From CALGFH01 sp036003705 (GTDB lineage Bacteria; Actinomycetota; CALGFH01): a DNA stretch of 56,737 nucleotides. The stretch is from NCBI GenBank assembly GCA_036003705.1, contig DASYSE010000120.1:1-56737 (forward strand). Direction: 5' to 3'. The notes under the pieces were generated by a model. It saw only the letters and a list, made by a program, of their open reading frames with translations, searched no databases and was not told where the DNA came from. A program made the position numbers and the translations under genes. Position 1 is the first letter of the stretch. Every line of letters begins with the position of its first letter. Below, piece by piece: positions 24,297 to 32,303 of this stretch.

Positions 24297-24325
24297 TTGG
24301 CGCCTCCATACGAACGTGGTATAGT
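24297..24325 (+). promoter_or_regulatory. Strong sigma-A promoter upstream of the small coiled-coil gene
   Basis: TTGGCG (24297-24302), a 17-bp spacer and TATAGT (24320-24325). Among the best matches to the consensus in the window. The transcript would start near 24332. Confidence 0.65.
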
Positions 24326-24331
24326 CCGCTT

Positions 24332-24551
24332 GTGAAATCAGCTCTCTGGGACCGCCCTGACGCGGTGGCTGCTCAGCCCGGCTGCATCGGGCAGGGTGGC
24401 GCACACGTTTTGGGCCTTCCTCTCCCAGGGGACAAACAGTAGGTAAGTCGTCGGCCGTTCCGCGCGGCGCTGGACGACCCTTGTGGCCTGCCAGCCGGCG
24501 GACAGATCGCAGCGGCAACCCCGAAGCCGCTGCATGGGAGGAGCCTCCCGG
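24332..24551 (+). promoter_or_regulatory. Structured 220-nt leader RNA of unknown type
   Basis: Between the promoter and the next start codon lie several hairpins: ACCGC/GCGGT, GCCCG/CGGGC (around 24380-24400), GTCGTC/GACGAC (around 24447-24478), and a perfect 8-bp stem GCAGCGGC/GCCGCTGC ending just before the Shine-Dalgarno. It does not match a riboswitch, SRP RNA, 6S RNA or tmRNA known to me. It may control the small protein or be a small RNA. Confidence 0.4.
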
Positions 24552-24737
24552 ATGTCGAAGGCGCTCATGGGCTATGTTGGTCAGCCGCCCGCCTACATGA
24601 TCCTGCGGGAACTGAATGCCCTCAAAGCGCGTGTCGCCGAGCTCGAGCGACACCTCGCGGTTGCGGAGCAGGAGCTCGCCCTTCGCGAGGTCGAGGACTA
24701 CCGCACCTCGACCACCAAGGAAGCGGCCCTGGCCTAG
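24552..24737 (+). CDS. Small coiled-coil protein upstream of smc
   Basis: 61 residues. MSKALMGYVGQPPAYMILRE is followed by a predicted coiled coil (LNALKARVAELERHLAVAEQ; heptads with Leu/Val). The MSKALxGYVG start recalls small actinobacterial proteins that I know only as hypothetical. ATG at 24552 has GGGAGGAG 8 nt upstream. It is preceded by a strong promoter with a structured leader and followed by a good terminator, so it is a single-gene unit. Function unknown. Confidence 0.7.
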   Translation: MSKALMGYVGQPPAYMILRELNALKARVAELERHLAVAEQELALREVEDYRTSTTKEAALA

Positions 24738-24755
24738 CCAGGGTTTCGTCAGCTT

Positions 24756-24787
24756 CGGGGCCTCCGTGTGGAGGCCCCGAGCCTTTT
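24756..24787 (+). terminator. Intrinsic terminator
   Basis: Perfect 10-bp stem CGGGGCCTCC / GGAGGCCCCG with a GTGT loop, followed by AGCCTTTTG. The clearest Rho-independent terminator in the window. Confidence 0.8.
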
Positions 24788-24822
24788 GCCCCGACATCCC
24801 CAGGATCGTCGGAAGCCCGTGC

Positions 24823-24828
24823 TAGCAT
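24823..24828 (+). promoter_or_regulatory. -10 box for smc
   Basis: TAGCAT, 40 nt before the preferred smc start and directly after the terminator of the previous unit. The -35 is weak. Confidence 0.35.
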
Positions 24829-24867
24829 GCCTGCGCCTGAGGCAACGAGGGGGTGCGGGCCAGCCGC

Positions 24868-27800
24868 GTGTTCCTGAAGTCGCTGACCCTGCGCGGGTTC
24901 AAGTCGTTCGCTGAGAAGACCACCCTGGACTTCGAGCCGGGGGTCACGGTCATCGTCGGCCCCAACGGCTCCGGCAAATCCAACGTGGTCGACGCGATCG
25001 CCTGGGTGCTCGGCGAGCAGGGGCCCAAGTCGCTGCGCGGCGGCAAGATGGAGGACGTCATCTTCGCCGGCACCGGCAGCCGCGGCGCCCTCGGCCGGGC
25101 CGAGGCCGCCCTCACCATCGACAACTCCTCCGGGTTGCTGCCGATCGAGTACAGCGAGGTGACCGTCACCCGGCTGCTGTACCGCTCCGGGGAGAGCGAA
25201 TACGCCCTGAACGGCACCGCCTGCCGGCTGCTCGACATCCAGGAGCTGCTCTCCGACACCGGCGTCGGCCGCGAGCTGCACACCGTCCTCGGCCAGAACC
25301 GTCTCGAAGATGTCCTCCAGGGCCGGCCCGAGGACCGCCGGGCTGCGATCGAGGAGGCGGCCGGCATCTACAAGCACCGCCGGCGCAAGGAGAAGGCGCT
25401 GCGCAAGCTGGCCGGCATGGAGCAGCACCTGGTCAGGCTGTCCGACCTGGTCGGCGAGCTGCGCCGCCAGCTCAAGCCGCTGCAGCAGCAGGCCGAGACG
25501 GCCGCCAGGGCGGCCGAGGTCGCCGCCGAGCTGCGCGAGGTCCGGCTGACCCTGCGGGCACGGGAGCTGGCCGGGGTCCGCGAGCGTTCGGCGTCCCTCG
25601 ACGCCGAGGAGGCGGCCTTCGCCACCCGCCTGGCCGAGCTGGAGCAGCGCCACGACGCGCACGAGAGCGAGGAGGGGCGGATCCAGGCCGAGCTGGCCGA
25701 GCTGGAACCGCTGGCCGGCCGGGCCGGCGAGGCCGTGCACCGCCTTGCCACCGTGCGCGAGCGCCTGAAGGGCACCGTCGCGCTCGCCGAGGCGCGCGCC
25801 CGCCACCTGGCCGAGGCGCTGGCCGAGGAGGGCGACGGCCGCTCGGTCGCCGACCTGGAGCGGGAGGCGACCGAGGTCGCCGAGGAGCTGGCCGGGGTGG
25901 AGGGCGAGCTGGCCGCGACCACCGCCGCCGCGGCCGCCGCCGCGGCCGGGCGCGACCAGGCAAGGGCCGCCCTCGCCGCCTTCGACCAGGCCGCGGCCAG
26001 GGCCGAGCGCGACCGGGCGACCGCCCACCGGCGCGAGGTCCGGCTGGCCAGCGAGGTCGCCGGCCTGGAGCGGACCATCGAGCAGATGGAGGCCGAGGCC
26101 GGCCGGCTGCGCGAGCAGGCCGCCATCGTCGGGCAGCGACGCACCGAGACCGCCGGCCAGCTCGAGCAGCTCCGGACCGAGTGGGCCGACCTGGAGCGCC
26201 AGCAGGCCGCCCGAGGGACCGACCGGCAGCTGACCGAGGGCCAGCGGGCCCAGCGGGCCGCCGAGGCGCGCCGCCTGGCCGCCGAGGAGCGCCGGGTCGA
26301 GGCTGAACGGGCCGCCGCCCATGCCCGCCGGGAGGCGTTCGAGGCCACCGCACGGGCGGCCGGCGGTGACGCCATGGCGTTTCTGGAGGGTGCCGGCCGC
26401 GACGGCGTCCTCGGCCCGCTGGCCCCGGCCCTCTCGGTCGAGCCCGGCTACGAGGCCGCGGTGGCCGCCGCCCTTGGCCGCGACGCCGACGCCATCGTGG
26501 TCGCCGGCCCCGCGGTCGCCACCGGCGGCGCCCGGCTCCTGCGGGAGGCCGGCAGCGGCCGCGCCATCCTGCTGTACCTGGAGCCACAGCAGCACCGCCA
26601 GGCCACCAACGGCGATCATCCGAGATTGCTGCTGGACCGGGTGCTCGCGACCGGGTTCGCCGGGGAGGTGGCCCGGGCGCTGCTGGCCGGGGTGCTGGTG
26701 GCCGCCGACCTGGACGAGGCCAGGACGCTGCTCGAACACCATCCCGACCGGCGGGTGGTCACCCGGGCCGGGGAGCTGCTGGCCGCCGGGCGGGTCGAGG
26801 GCGGGGTCGTGCCGGAGGCGAGCGGGCTGGCCGCCCGTCGGGCCGCCGACGAGGCCGCCGAGGCCGAGGCCACCGCGGCCTCGGCCCTGGAGCAGCTGGG
26901 CGCCGAGCTGCGGGCGGCCCAGCACGAGCTGGAGGTGCACGAGCGGCGCGCGGCCGACGCGGCCAGGGCGCTGCGCGACGCCCAGGCGACGCTGCGCCGC
27001 CTCGACGACCGCTCGACCCTGGTCGGCACGGAGCTGCGTGCCCTGGACCAGGAGACGGCCGCCGCGGCCGAGCGGCTCCACGAGCTCGTCGCCGGCCGCG
27101 AGCGCGCCGCCGCCCGCCTCACCGACGCCGAGGCCGAACTGGCCGCCATCAAGGACAACGGCCCAGCCGGCAGGGACGGCGGCACCGGATCGGCCGCCCC
27201 CATGCCCGCCTTCCAGCAGGGCGTGCTGGCCGGCACGGGGGCCGAGCGGGACGCCGAGCTGCTGCGGACCGGCCGGCCGCCGCTGGCCGACGCCCTCGAT
27301 CAGGCGGAGCAGGCGGCCAGCGCCGCCCGGGCGGCCGGCGCGGCCGTCGGCGAGCGGCACCGGCTGCTGGACCGGCGCCTGACCGAGCTGCGCGCCCAGG
27401 CCGCCACCGAGGTCGAGGCCGCCGGACGCCGGGCGCGGGCGAGGGCGGCCCGGCTGGACGGTGCCCGCCGGGCCGGGCTGGCCGCCACCGCCGGGGCCTC
27501 CGCCCTGGTCAGGCTGGAGCGGTCCCTGGCCGCGGCCACCGGCGAGCGCGACCGGCTGACCGAGACCCTCAAGGCGGCCAGGGCCGGCCTGACCGTGGCC
27601 GCCGCCAGCCGCCGGGAGGCCGCCGCCGCCCTCGACGAGCACCACGCCGTCACCCGCGCCTCCGACACGGCCAGGGTGGAGGCGCGGCTGCGCGCCGAGG
27701 AGCTGGGCAAGCGCATCGTCGAGGAGTTCGCCATCGACCCTGACGAGGCCCTCGTCGAGTACCTGCCCGGTGAGGTCAGGCTGGCCGAGCTGCCCGAGGC

Positions 27801-28503
27801 CGACCCACGCCGCCAGCCGTCGAACGAGCTGCGCCGGGTCGCCACCGCCCTGGACCGCCGCCTGGCCCTGCTCGGCCGGGTCAACCCGCTCGCCCTCGAG
27901 GAGTTCAAGGCCCTGGAGGAGCGCTACGCCTTCCTGTCGGGCCAGCTCCAGGACCTCAAGGAGAGCCGCCGGGACCTCCTCAAGGTGGTCAGGGCGATCG
28001 ACGAGCGGGTCAGGGAGGTGTTCGGCCAGGCCTTCGAGGACGTCGCCGGGGAGTTCCAGCGCACCTTCGGCATGCTGTTCCCGGGCGGGGATGGCCGCCT
28101 GGTCCTCACCGAGCCGGACGACCTGCTGGCCAGCGGCGTGGAGGTCGAGGCCCGCCCGCCGGGCAAGAAGGTGCGGCGGCTGTCGCTGCTGTCGGGGGGC
28201 GAGCGCAGCCTGGTCGCGCTGGCCTTCTACTTCGCCATCTTCCGGGCCCGGCCAAGCCCCTTCTATGTCCTGGACGAGGTCGAGGCGGCCCTGGACGACG
28301 TCAACCTGCAGCGCTTCCTCGACCTGCTCGACGACGCCCGCGAGCACGCCCAGCTCCTGGTCGTCAGCCACCAGCGCCGCACCATGGAGGCCGCCGACGC
28401 GCTCTACGGAGTGTCCATGCAGGCCGAGGGGGTCAGCAAGGTGGTGAGCCGGCGGCTACGTTCTGGCACTCTCGACGGGAACGCCGTCGCTGCGACGAGG
28501 TGA
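24868..28503 (+). CDS. smc: Chromosome segregation protein SMC
   Basis: About 1211 residues. The head begins FLKSLTLRGFKSFAEKTTLD, with Walker A VGPNGSGKSNVVDAIAWVLG. Long Ala/Glu/Arg-rich coiled coils flank a hinge near residues 505-650 (GVLGPLAPALSVEPGYEAAV). The C-terminal head has LSGGERSLVALAF (near 1107) and Walker B FYVLDEVEAALDD. SMC with ScpAB organises and segregates the chromosome. GTG at 24868 gives the family N-terminus; GTG at 24853 is in frame and possible, but it is jammed against the GAGGGG stretch. ftsY follows 4 bp after the stop. Confidence 0.96.
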   Translation: MFLKSLTLRGFKSFAEKTTLDFEPGVTVIVGPNGSGKSNVVDAIAWVLGEQGPKSLRGGKMEDVIFAGTGSRGALGRAEAALTIDNSSGLLPIEYSEVTVTRLLYRSGESEYALNGTACRLLDIQELLSDTGVGRELHTVLGQNRLEDVLQGRPEDRRAAIEEAAGIYKHRRRKEKALRKLAGMEQHLVRLSDLVGELRRQLKPLQQQAETAARAAEVAAELREVRLTLRARELAGVRERSASLDAEEAAFATRLAELEQRHDAHESEEGRIQAELAELEPLAGRAGEAVHRLATVRERLKGTVALAEARARHLAEALAEEGDGRSVADLEREATEVAEELAGVEGELAATTAAAAAAAAGRDQARAALAAFDQAAARAERDRATAHRREVRLASEVAGLERTIEQMEAEAGRLREQAAIVGQRRTETAGQLEQLRTEWADLERQQAARGTDRQLTEGQRAQRAAEARRLAAEERRVEAERAAAHARREAFEATARAAGGDAMAFLEGAGRDGVLGPLAPALSVEPGYEAAVAAALGRDADAIVVAGPAVATGGARLLREAGSGRAILLYLEPQQHRQATNGDHPRLLLDRVLATGFAGEVARALLAGVLVAADLDEARTLLEHHPDRRVVTRAGELLAAGRVEGGVVPEASGLAARRAADEAAEAEATAASALEQLGAELRAAQHELEVHERRAADAARALRDAQATLRRLDDRSTLVGTELRALDQETAAAAERLHELVAGRERAAARLTDAEAELAAIKDNGPAGRDGGTGSAAPMPAFQQGVLAGTGAERDAELLRTGRPPLADALDQAEQAASAARAAGAAVGERHRLLDRRLTELRAQAATEVEAAGRRARARAARLDGARRAGLAATAGASALVRLERSLAAATGERDRLTETLKAARAGLTVAAASRREAAAALDEHHAVTRASDTARVEARLRAEELGKRIVEEFAIDPDEALVEYLPGEVRLAELPEADPRRQPSNELRRVATALDRRLALLGRVNPLALEEFKALEERYAFLSGQLQDLKESRRDLLKVVRAIDERVREVFGQAFEDVAGEFQRTFGMLFPGGDGRLVLTEPDDLLASGVEVEARPPGKKVRRLSLLSGGERSLVALAFYFAIFRARPSPFYVLDEVEAALDDVNLQRFLDLLDDAREHAQLLVVSHQRRTMEAADALYGVSMQAEGVSKVVSRRLRSGTLDGNAVAATR

Positions 28504-28507
28504 GCTA

Positions 28508-29680
28508 GTGGAAGGGCTGGAGATCGTCCTCGTGGTCGCCGCCACCCTGGTGATCGTGAGCCTGCTGGCGGTCGTCCCGCTGGTCGCCGGCCGTCGCCGG
28601 CGGCAGGACCGCGACGGCGTCCGCCCGGTGCAGCTGGACCGCGAGCCTGGGGTCGGGGACGACGCCGGGCAGCCTCCACAGCCCGGCCGCGAGGTCGCCG
28701 ACGTCGACCTGCCGCCCGACGACCGCGGCGTCGCCACCGTCACCGACGAGGTGATCGCCCCGCGGCGCCGCTTCCGCGAACGCCTCGGCCGCTCGCGGGT
28801 CGCGCTCTCCCGCGGCATGTCCGGCCTGCTGGCCAGGGGCGCCGACGACGACGAGGCCTGGGAGGAGCTGGAGGAAGCCCTGCTGTCGGCCGATGTCGGC
28901 GTGGCCACCACCACCGAGCTGGTCGAACGGCTTCGGACCAGGGCAAGGGCCGAGCGGGCCGCCGGCCCGGCCCTACGCGAGCTGCTCAGGGCCGAGCTGC
29001 TGGACGCGGTCGGCACCCCCGACCGGTCGCTGGCGCTCGACCTGCTCGAGGAGCACCAGCGGCCAGGGATCGTGCTGGTCGTCGGCGTCAACGGCACCGG
29101 CAAGACCACCACCGTCGGCAAGCTCGCCCTCGCCCTCGCCGAGGAGGGCAAGCAGCCGGTGCTGGCCGCCGCCGACACCTTCAGGGCGGCCGCCACCGAG
29201 CAGCTGGCCATCTGGGCCGACCGGGTCGGCGCCCCGGTCGTCCGCCACCAGCAGGGCGCCGACCCGGCGGCGGTCGCCTTCGACGCCCTGGCCTCGGCCA
29301 GGGCCAGGGGAGCCGACGTGCTGCTGGTGGACACCGCCGGCCGGCTCCACACCAAGACCAACCTGATGGAGGAGCTGCGCAAGCTCCGCCGGGTCCTTGA
29401 GCGCGAGGGCGGCCAGGTCCGCGAGGTCCTCCTGGTCCTGGACGCCACCACCGGCCAGAACGGCCTCGCCCAGGCCCGCCAGTTCACCGACGCCGTCGGC
29501 GTCACCGGAGTGGTCCTGACCAAGCTCGACGGCACCGCCAAGGGCGGCATCGTCATCGCCGTCCAGCGCGACCTCGGCATCCCCGTCAAGCTCGTCGGCC
29601 TCGGCGAAGGCGCCCACGACCTCGCCCCCTTCGACCCCGACGCCTTCGTCGACGCCCTGCTGTCCGAGGACGGCCCCTGA
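28508..29680 (+). CDS. ftsY: Signal recognition particle receptor FtsY
   Basis: 390 residues. An N-terminal membrane anchor (VLVVAATLVIVSLLAVVPLV) is typical of actinobacterial FtsY, followed by a short charged linker, an N domain (EEALLSADVGVATTTELVER) and the SRP GTPase G domain. G1 is GVNGTGKTTT (near residue 194); ADTFRAAATEQL, LLVDTAGRLHTK and VVLTKLDGTAKGG follow. It docks SRP-ribosome complexes at the membrane. GTG at 28508 has GAGGTGAG upstream. It is paired functionally with ffh, 2.6 kb downstream. Confidence 0.96.
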   Translation: MEGLEIVLVVAATLVIVSLLAVVPLVAGRRRRQDRDGVRPVQLDREPGVGDDAGQPPQPGREVADVDLPPDDRGVATVTDEVIAPRRRFRERLGRSRVALSRGMSGLLARGADDDEAWEELEEALLSADVGVATTTELVERLRTRARAERAAGPALRELLRAELLDAVGTPDRSLALDLLEEHQRPGIVLVVGVNGTGKTTTVGKLALALAEEGKQPVLAAADTFRAAATEQLAIWADRVGAPVVRHQQGADPAAVAFDALASARARGADVLLVDTAGRLHTKTNLMEELRKLRRVLEREGGQVREVLLVLDATTGQNGLAQARQFTDAVGVTGVVLTKLDGTAKGGIVIAVQRDLGIPVKLVGLGEGAHDLAPFDPDAFVDALLSEDGP

Positions 29681-29710
29681 GCCCACCGCCGTGCCGATGA
29701 CGATGACAAG

Positions 29711-30757
29711 GTGGCCGGTCTGACCGTCGACCCGGTGCGAGCCGTGGCCGGAGCCTGGCGGCGCCGTCCCCGCCGGGCTGTGGAGCTGCAAGCCTTCCGC
29801 GGCTACGGCACCCCGACCCGGCTGCTGCTGCGCGGGCGCGTGCTTCGCTCGACCGGGCTGGTCCGGTCCCGGCTCGGCGATTCGGTCTTCGACAACCTCC
29901 GCAACATGTTCCACCGGTTCGAGAGCGACGAGGTCCCAGGGGCGCTGGTGGTCGCGACCGCCGGCGACGCCGAGGCGCGGGTCCGGACCGACGACGAGGG
30001 CTACTTCGACGTCACCCTCGACCTGCCGGAACCCCTGGATGACCCGCGGGTCTGGGAACCGGTCGACCTGGAGCTGCTGGAGCCGCGCGGGCCAACCGGG
30101 GTCACCCACGCCACCGGCCACGTCCTGGTGCCGCGGGACGCCGAGTACGCCGTGATCAGCGACCTGGACGACACGGTGCTGCATTCCCACGCGACCAGCC
30201 TGTGGCAGATGGCCAAGCTGACCCTGCTCCACAACGCCCACACCCGGCTGCCGTTCGACGGCGTCGCCGGGTTCTACCAGGCGTTGCAGCGCGGCCGCGA
30301 CGGCGAGGCCTACAACCCGGTGTTCTACGTGTCCAACAGCCCGTGGAACCTCTACGACCTGCTGGAGGACTTCCTTGACCTGCAGGGCATCCCGCGGGGC
30401 CCGCTGTTCCTGCGCGACTGGAGCCTGCGGGCCCTGCGGGCCGGTGAGCGGCACAAGCTGGCCGCGATCGAGGCGCTGCTGGCCGCCTACCCGCACCTCG
30501 GCGTGGTGCTGGTCGGTGACAGCGGCGAGCGCGACCCGGAGATCTACCGCCAGGTCGCCCTGCGCCACCCCAGCCGGGTCCTGGCCGTGTACGTTCGCGA
30601 CGTCGACCCCGAGCGGCATGCGGCAGTCACCGCGATCGCCGCCGAGCTGGCCGGACACGGCGTCGACCTGGTGCTCTCGCCCGACACCGAGGCCGCCCGC
30701 CGGCACGCCCTCGACCGCGGCCTGATCGTCGCCGCCGCTCTGTCCGACGGCTACTGA
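29711..30757 (+). CDS. App1-family phosphatase domain protein (DUF2183)
   Basis: 348 residues. The C-terminal half has the HAD-like DUF2183/App1 catalytic motifs: AVISDLDDTVLHSHAT (nucleophile Asp), FYVSNSPWNLYDLLEDFL, GPLFLRDWSL and VLVGDSGERDPEIY. The N-terminal half has a beta-rich region with FRGYGTPTRLLLRGRVL. App1 proteins are phosphatidate phosphatases in yeast; bacterial function is not established. GTG at 29711 is the only good start. It occupies the space where amt/glnB/glnD are found in many actinobacteria. Confidence 0.85.
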   Translation: MAGLTVDPVRAVAGAWRRRPRRAVELQAFRGYGTPTRLLLRGRVLRSTGLVRSRLGDSVFDNLRNMFHRFESDEVPGALVVATAGDAEARVRTDDEGYFDVTLDLPEPLDDPRVWEPVDLELLEPRGPTGVTHATGHVLVPRDAEYAVISDLDDTVLHSHATSLWQMAKLTLLHNAHTRLPFDGVAGFYQALQRGRDGEAYNPVFYVSNSPWNLYDLLEDFLDLQGIPRGPLFLRDWSLRALRAGERHKLAAIEALLAAYPHLGVVLVGDSGERDPEIYRQVALRHPSRVLAVYVRDVDPERHAAVTAIAAELAGHGVDLVLSPDTEAARRHALDRGLIVAAALSDGY

Positions 30758-30770
30758 CGAGTCGGCTGCG

Positions 30771-30840
30771 CCATGGCTCAGGCGCTGTTGCGTGGCGGTC
30801 GGGGGGGAGCCGGAGCTCCCCCCACATGGATCGGGACCGG
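30771..30840 (+). repeat. Palindromic intergenic repeat R1, copy B
   Basis: Starts CCATGGCTCAGGCGCTG and ends GGATCGGGACC. The core is GGGGGGAGCCGGAGCTCCCCCC, described here as a 10-bp stem around CGG. It lies in the convergent gap between the App1 gene and the aminotransferase gene, the same setting as copy A. Confidence 0.75.
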
Positions 30841-30854
30841 TCCGTCGAGGGCCG

Positions 30855-32060
30855 TCAGCCAGCAAGCTGGTCCACGCCGTCCAGGAATCGTGTGACCTCG
30901 GAGCGGTCGTTGTAGTGGACGAGGCCGGCCCGCACGGCGCTGCCGGCGTCGCGAATGCCCAGTGCGCCGGTCAGCTCCCAGGCGTAGTTGTGGCCGTTCC
31001 AGACGTTGACCCTGCGGGCCGCCAGGTGCTCGGCGACCTGGAGCGGCGTCCGCCCGGCGACCGTGAAGTAGGCCGTGGCCGTCCGGCTGGCCGCCTTGCC
31101 GTAGGTGGTCACGTGGCCCATCGCCTCCAGCCCGCCGAGCAGCACCCCGAACAGCTCCAGCTCGTAGGCCTCGGCGGCGGCCATCGAGGCCAGCACGCGC
31201 TGGCGCCGGGTGCCGCCGGCGGCCGGATCGAGCGAGGCCAGATGCTCGGCGGCGGCCACCACCCCGGCGTAGTCGGCGAACGGCGACGTGCCCTGCTCGA
31301 ACCGCTCGGGCACCTCGTCGGAGGAGGACGCCAGCTTGTCGGGGCGGAGCCGGTCGAGCAGCTCCGGGTCGGCCACGACCGCGCCGACGTGCGGCCCCGA
31401 CCATTTGTAGGCGCTGGTGGCGTAGAAGTCGGCGCCGAGGGCGGCCGCGTCGACCGGGCCGTGGGCGGCCGCGTGGACCCCGTCGACGTAGGTCAGGGCG
31501 CCGGCGTCGTGGGCCATGGCCGTGATCGCGGCCACATCCGGCCGGGTCCCGAGGACGTTGCTGGCGGCGGTGACGGCCACCAGCCGCGTCCGTTCCGAGA
31601 TCAGCCCCTGGTACTGGCCGGCCGGCAGCTCGCCGGTGGCCAGGTCGACCTCGGCCCAGCGCACCCCCGCCCCGGCCCTGGCCGCGCCGTGCACCCAGGG
31701 CCGGACGTTGGCGTCGTGGTCGAGCTGGGAGACGACCAGCTCGTCACCCGGGCCCCAGCCGGCGGACAGGACGGCCGCCAGCCGGTAGGTCAGGGTGGTC
31801 ATGTTGGGCCCGAGCACGACCCCGCCGGGCTCCCCACCGACCAGGTCGGCGACCGCCCGCCGGCACTCGGCGACGATGGCGCCGGAGCGTCGGCTGGCCG
31901 GGAAGGCGCCGCCGAGGTTGCCGATCCCCGACCGGTAGGCCCCGGCGATCGCGTCGATCACCGTCCCCGGCACCTGGGTGCCGGCGGCACCGTCCAGGTA
32001 GGCGTAGCCGTCGGCCAGGGCCGGGTACAGGGCCCGGATCCGGGCGACGTCCCAGCTCAT
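30855..32060 (-). CDS. Cysteine desulfurase-like class-V aminotransferase
   Basis: 401 residues of the SufS-like fold. It starts RIRALYPALADGYAYLDGAA, with GGEPGGVVLGPNMTTLTYRL, the PLP-binding DGVHAAAHGPVD and the Schiff-base lysine in YATSAYKWSGPHVG. GLVHYNDRSEVTRFLDGVDQL is a typical C-terminal end. It resembles the cysteine-desulfurase-like subfamily TIGR01976 rather than true SufS; no suf or isc genes are adjacent, so the substrate is uncertain. ATG at 32060 has GAGGCGG upstream. Confidence 0.87.
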   Translation of the reverse strand: MSWDVARIRALYPALADGYAYLDGAAGTQVPGTVIDAIAGAYRSGIGNLGGAFPASRRSGAIVAECRRAVADLVGGEPGGVVLGPNMTTLTYRLAAVLSAGWGPGDELVVSQLDHDANVRPWVHGAARAGAGVRWAEVDLATGELPAGQYQGLISERTRLVAVTAASNVLGTRPDVAAITAMAHDAGALTYVDGVHAAAHGPVDAAALGADFYATSAYKWSGPHVGAVVADPELLDRLRPDKLASSSDEVPERFEQGTSPFADYAGVVAAAEHLASLDPAAGGTRRQRVLASMAAAEAYELELFGVLLGGLEAMGHVTTYGKAASRTATAYFTVAGRTPLQVAEHLAARRVNVWNGHNYAWELTGALGIRDAGSAVRAGLVHYNDRSEVTRFLDGVDQLAG

Positions 32061-32077
32061 CGGGCCACCGCCTCGGA

Positions 32078-32130
32078 GGAGCTTCCCGATTCACCGGGGC
32101 ACCCCCTCGCAGGAGCTGCCCGATTCACCG
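32078..32130 (-). repeat. Repeat R2-related copy with a direct repeat
   Basis: GGAGCTTCCCGATTCACCG (32078-32096) recurs as GGAGCTGCCCGATTCACCG (32112-32130), period 34 bp. On the minus strand the DNA between reads GAGGGGGTGCCCCGGTGAATCGGG, shared in part with R2. It lies just downstream (on the minus strand) of the aldo/keto reductase remnant. Confidence 0.6.
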
Positions 32131-32152
32131 TGCACCCAGCTGGGCCCATCGT

Positions 32153-32250
32153 GTGCGAGTCCTCCTCGGAGGTCTCCGGCCCGAAGTTCATGGTCCCGAG
32201 GCACAGCCGGCTGACCAGCAGCCCGGTCCGTCCCAGATGGGTGTGTCCAT
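32153..32250 (-). pseudogene. N-terminal remnant of an aldo/keto reductase gene
   Basis: Minus-strand translation gives THLGRTGLLVSRLCLGTMNF followed by GPETSEEDSH, which is the N-terminus of the aldo/keto reductase family (HLGRTGLxVSRLxLGTMxFG). The match stops abruptly after about 30 residues, while real members run to about 320. The nearest ATG (32250) is out of frame with the peptide, so a small indel is also present. It is a decayed fragment, and the nearby repeat R2 may mark the deletion joint. Confidence 0.75.
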
Positions 32251-32285
32251 CGACAGCTCCAGCCGTGCGGCGGCCTTCCCCCCGG

Positions 32286-32299
32286 CCAGCATATGCTGG
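32286..32299 (+). promoter_or_regulatory. Palindrome with embedded -10 box before ffh
   Basis: CCAGCATATGCTGG is a perfect 14-bp palindrome. It contains TATGCT (32293-32298), 5 nt before the ffh ATG, so the mRNA would be leaderless or nearly so. The palindrome could also be an operator. Confidence 0.5.
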
Positions 32300-32303
32300 A
32301 CCC

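Noticed and set aside
24332..24551. SRP RNA, 6S RNA or a known riboswitch in the leader before the coiled-coil gene
   Set aside because: No GGAAG-type SRP tetraloop region, no tmRNA ends and no recognisable aptamer core. Kept only as an unknown structured leader.
24622..28371. 1249-codon open frame on the strand opposite smc
   Set aside because: In GC-rich DNA the opposite strand stays open when codon third positions are G/C. The peptide is low-complexity and has no motif, while smc is certain.
30792..32303. Upstream 500-codon extension of ffh
   Set aside because: It runs opposite the aminotransferase gene; Ffh begins at MFDTLSD and no homologous sequence lies before it.
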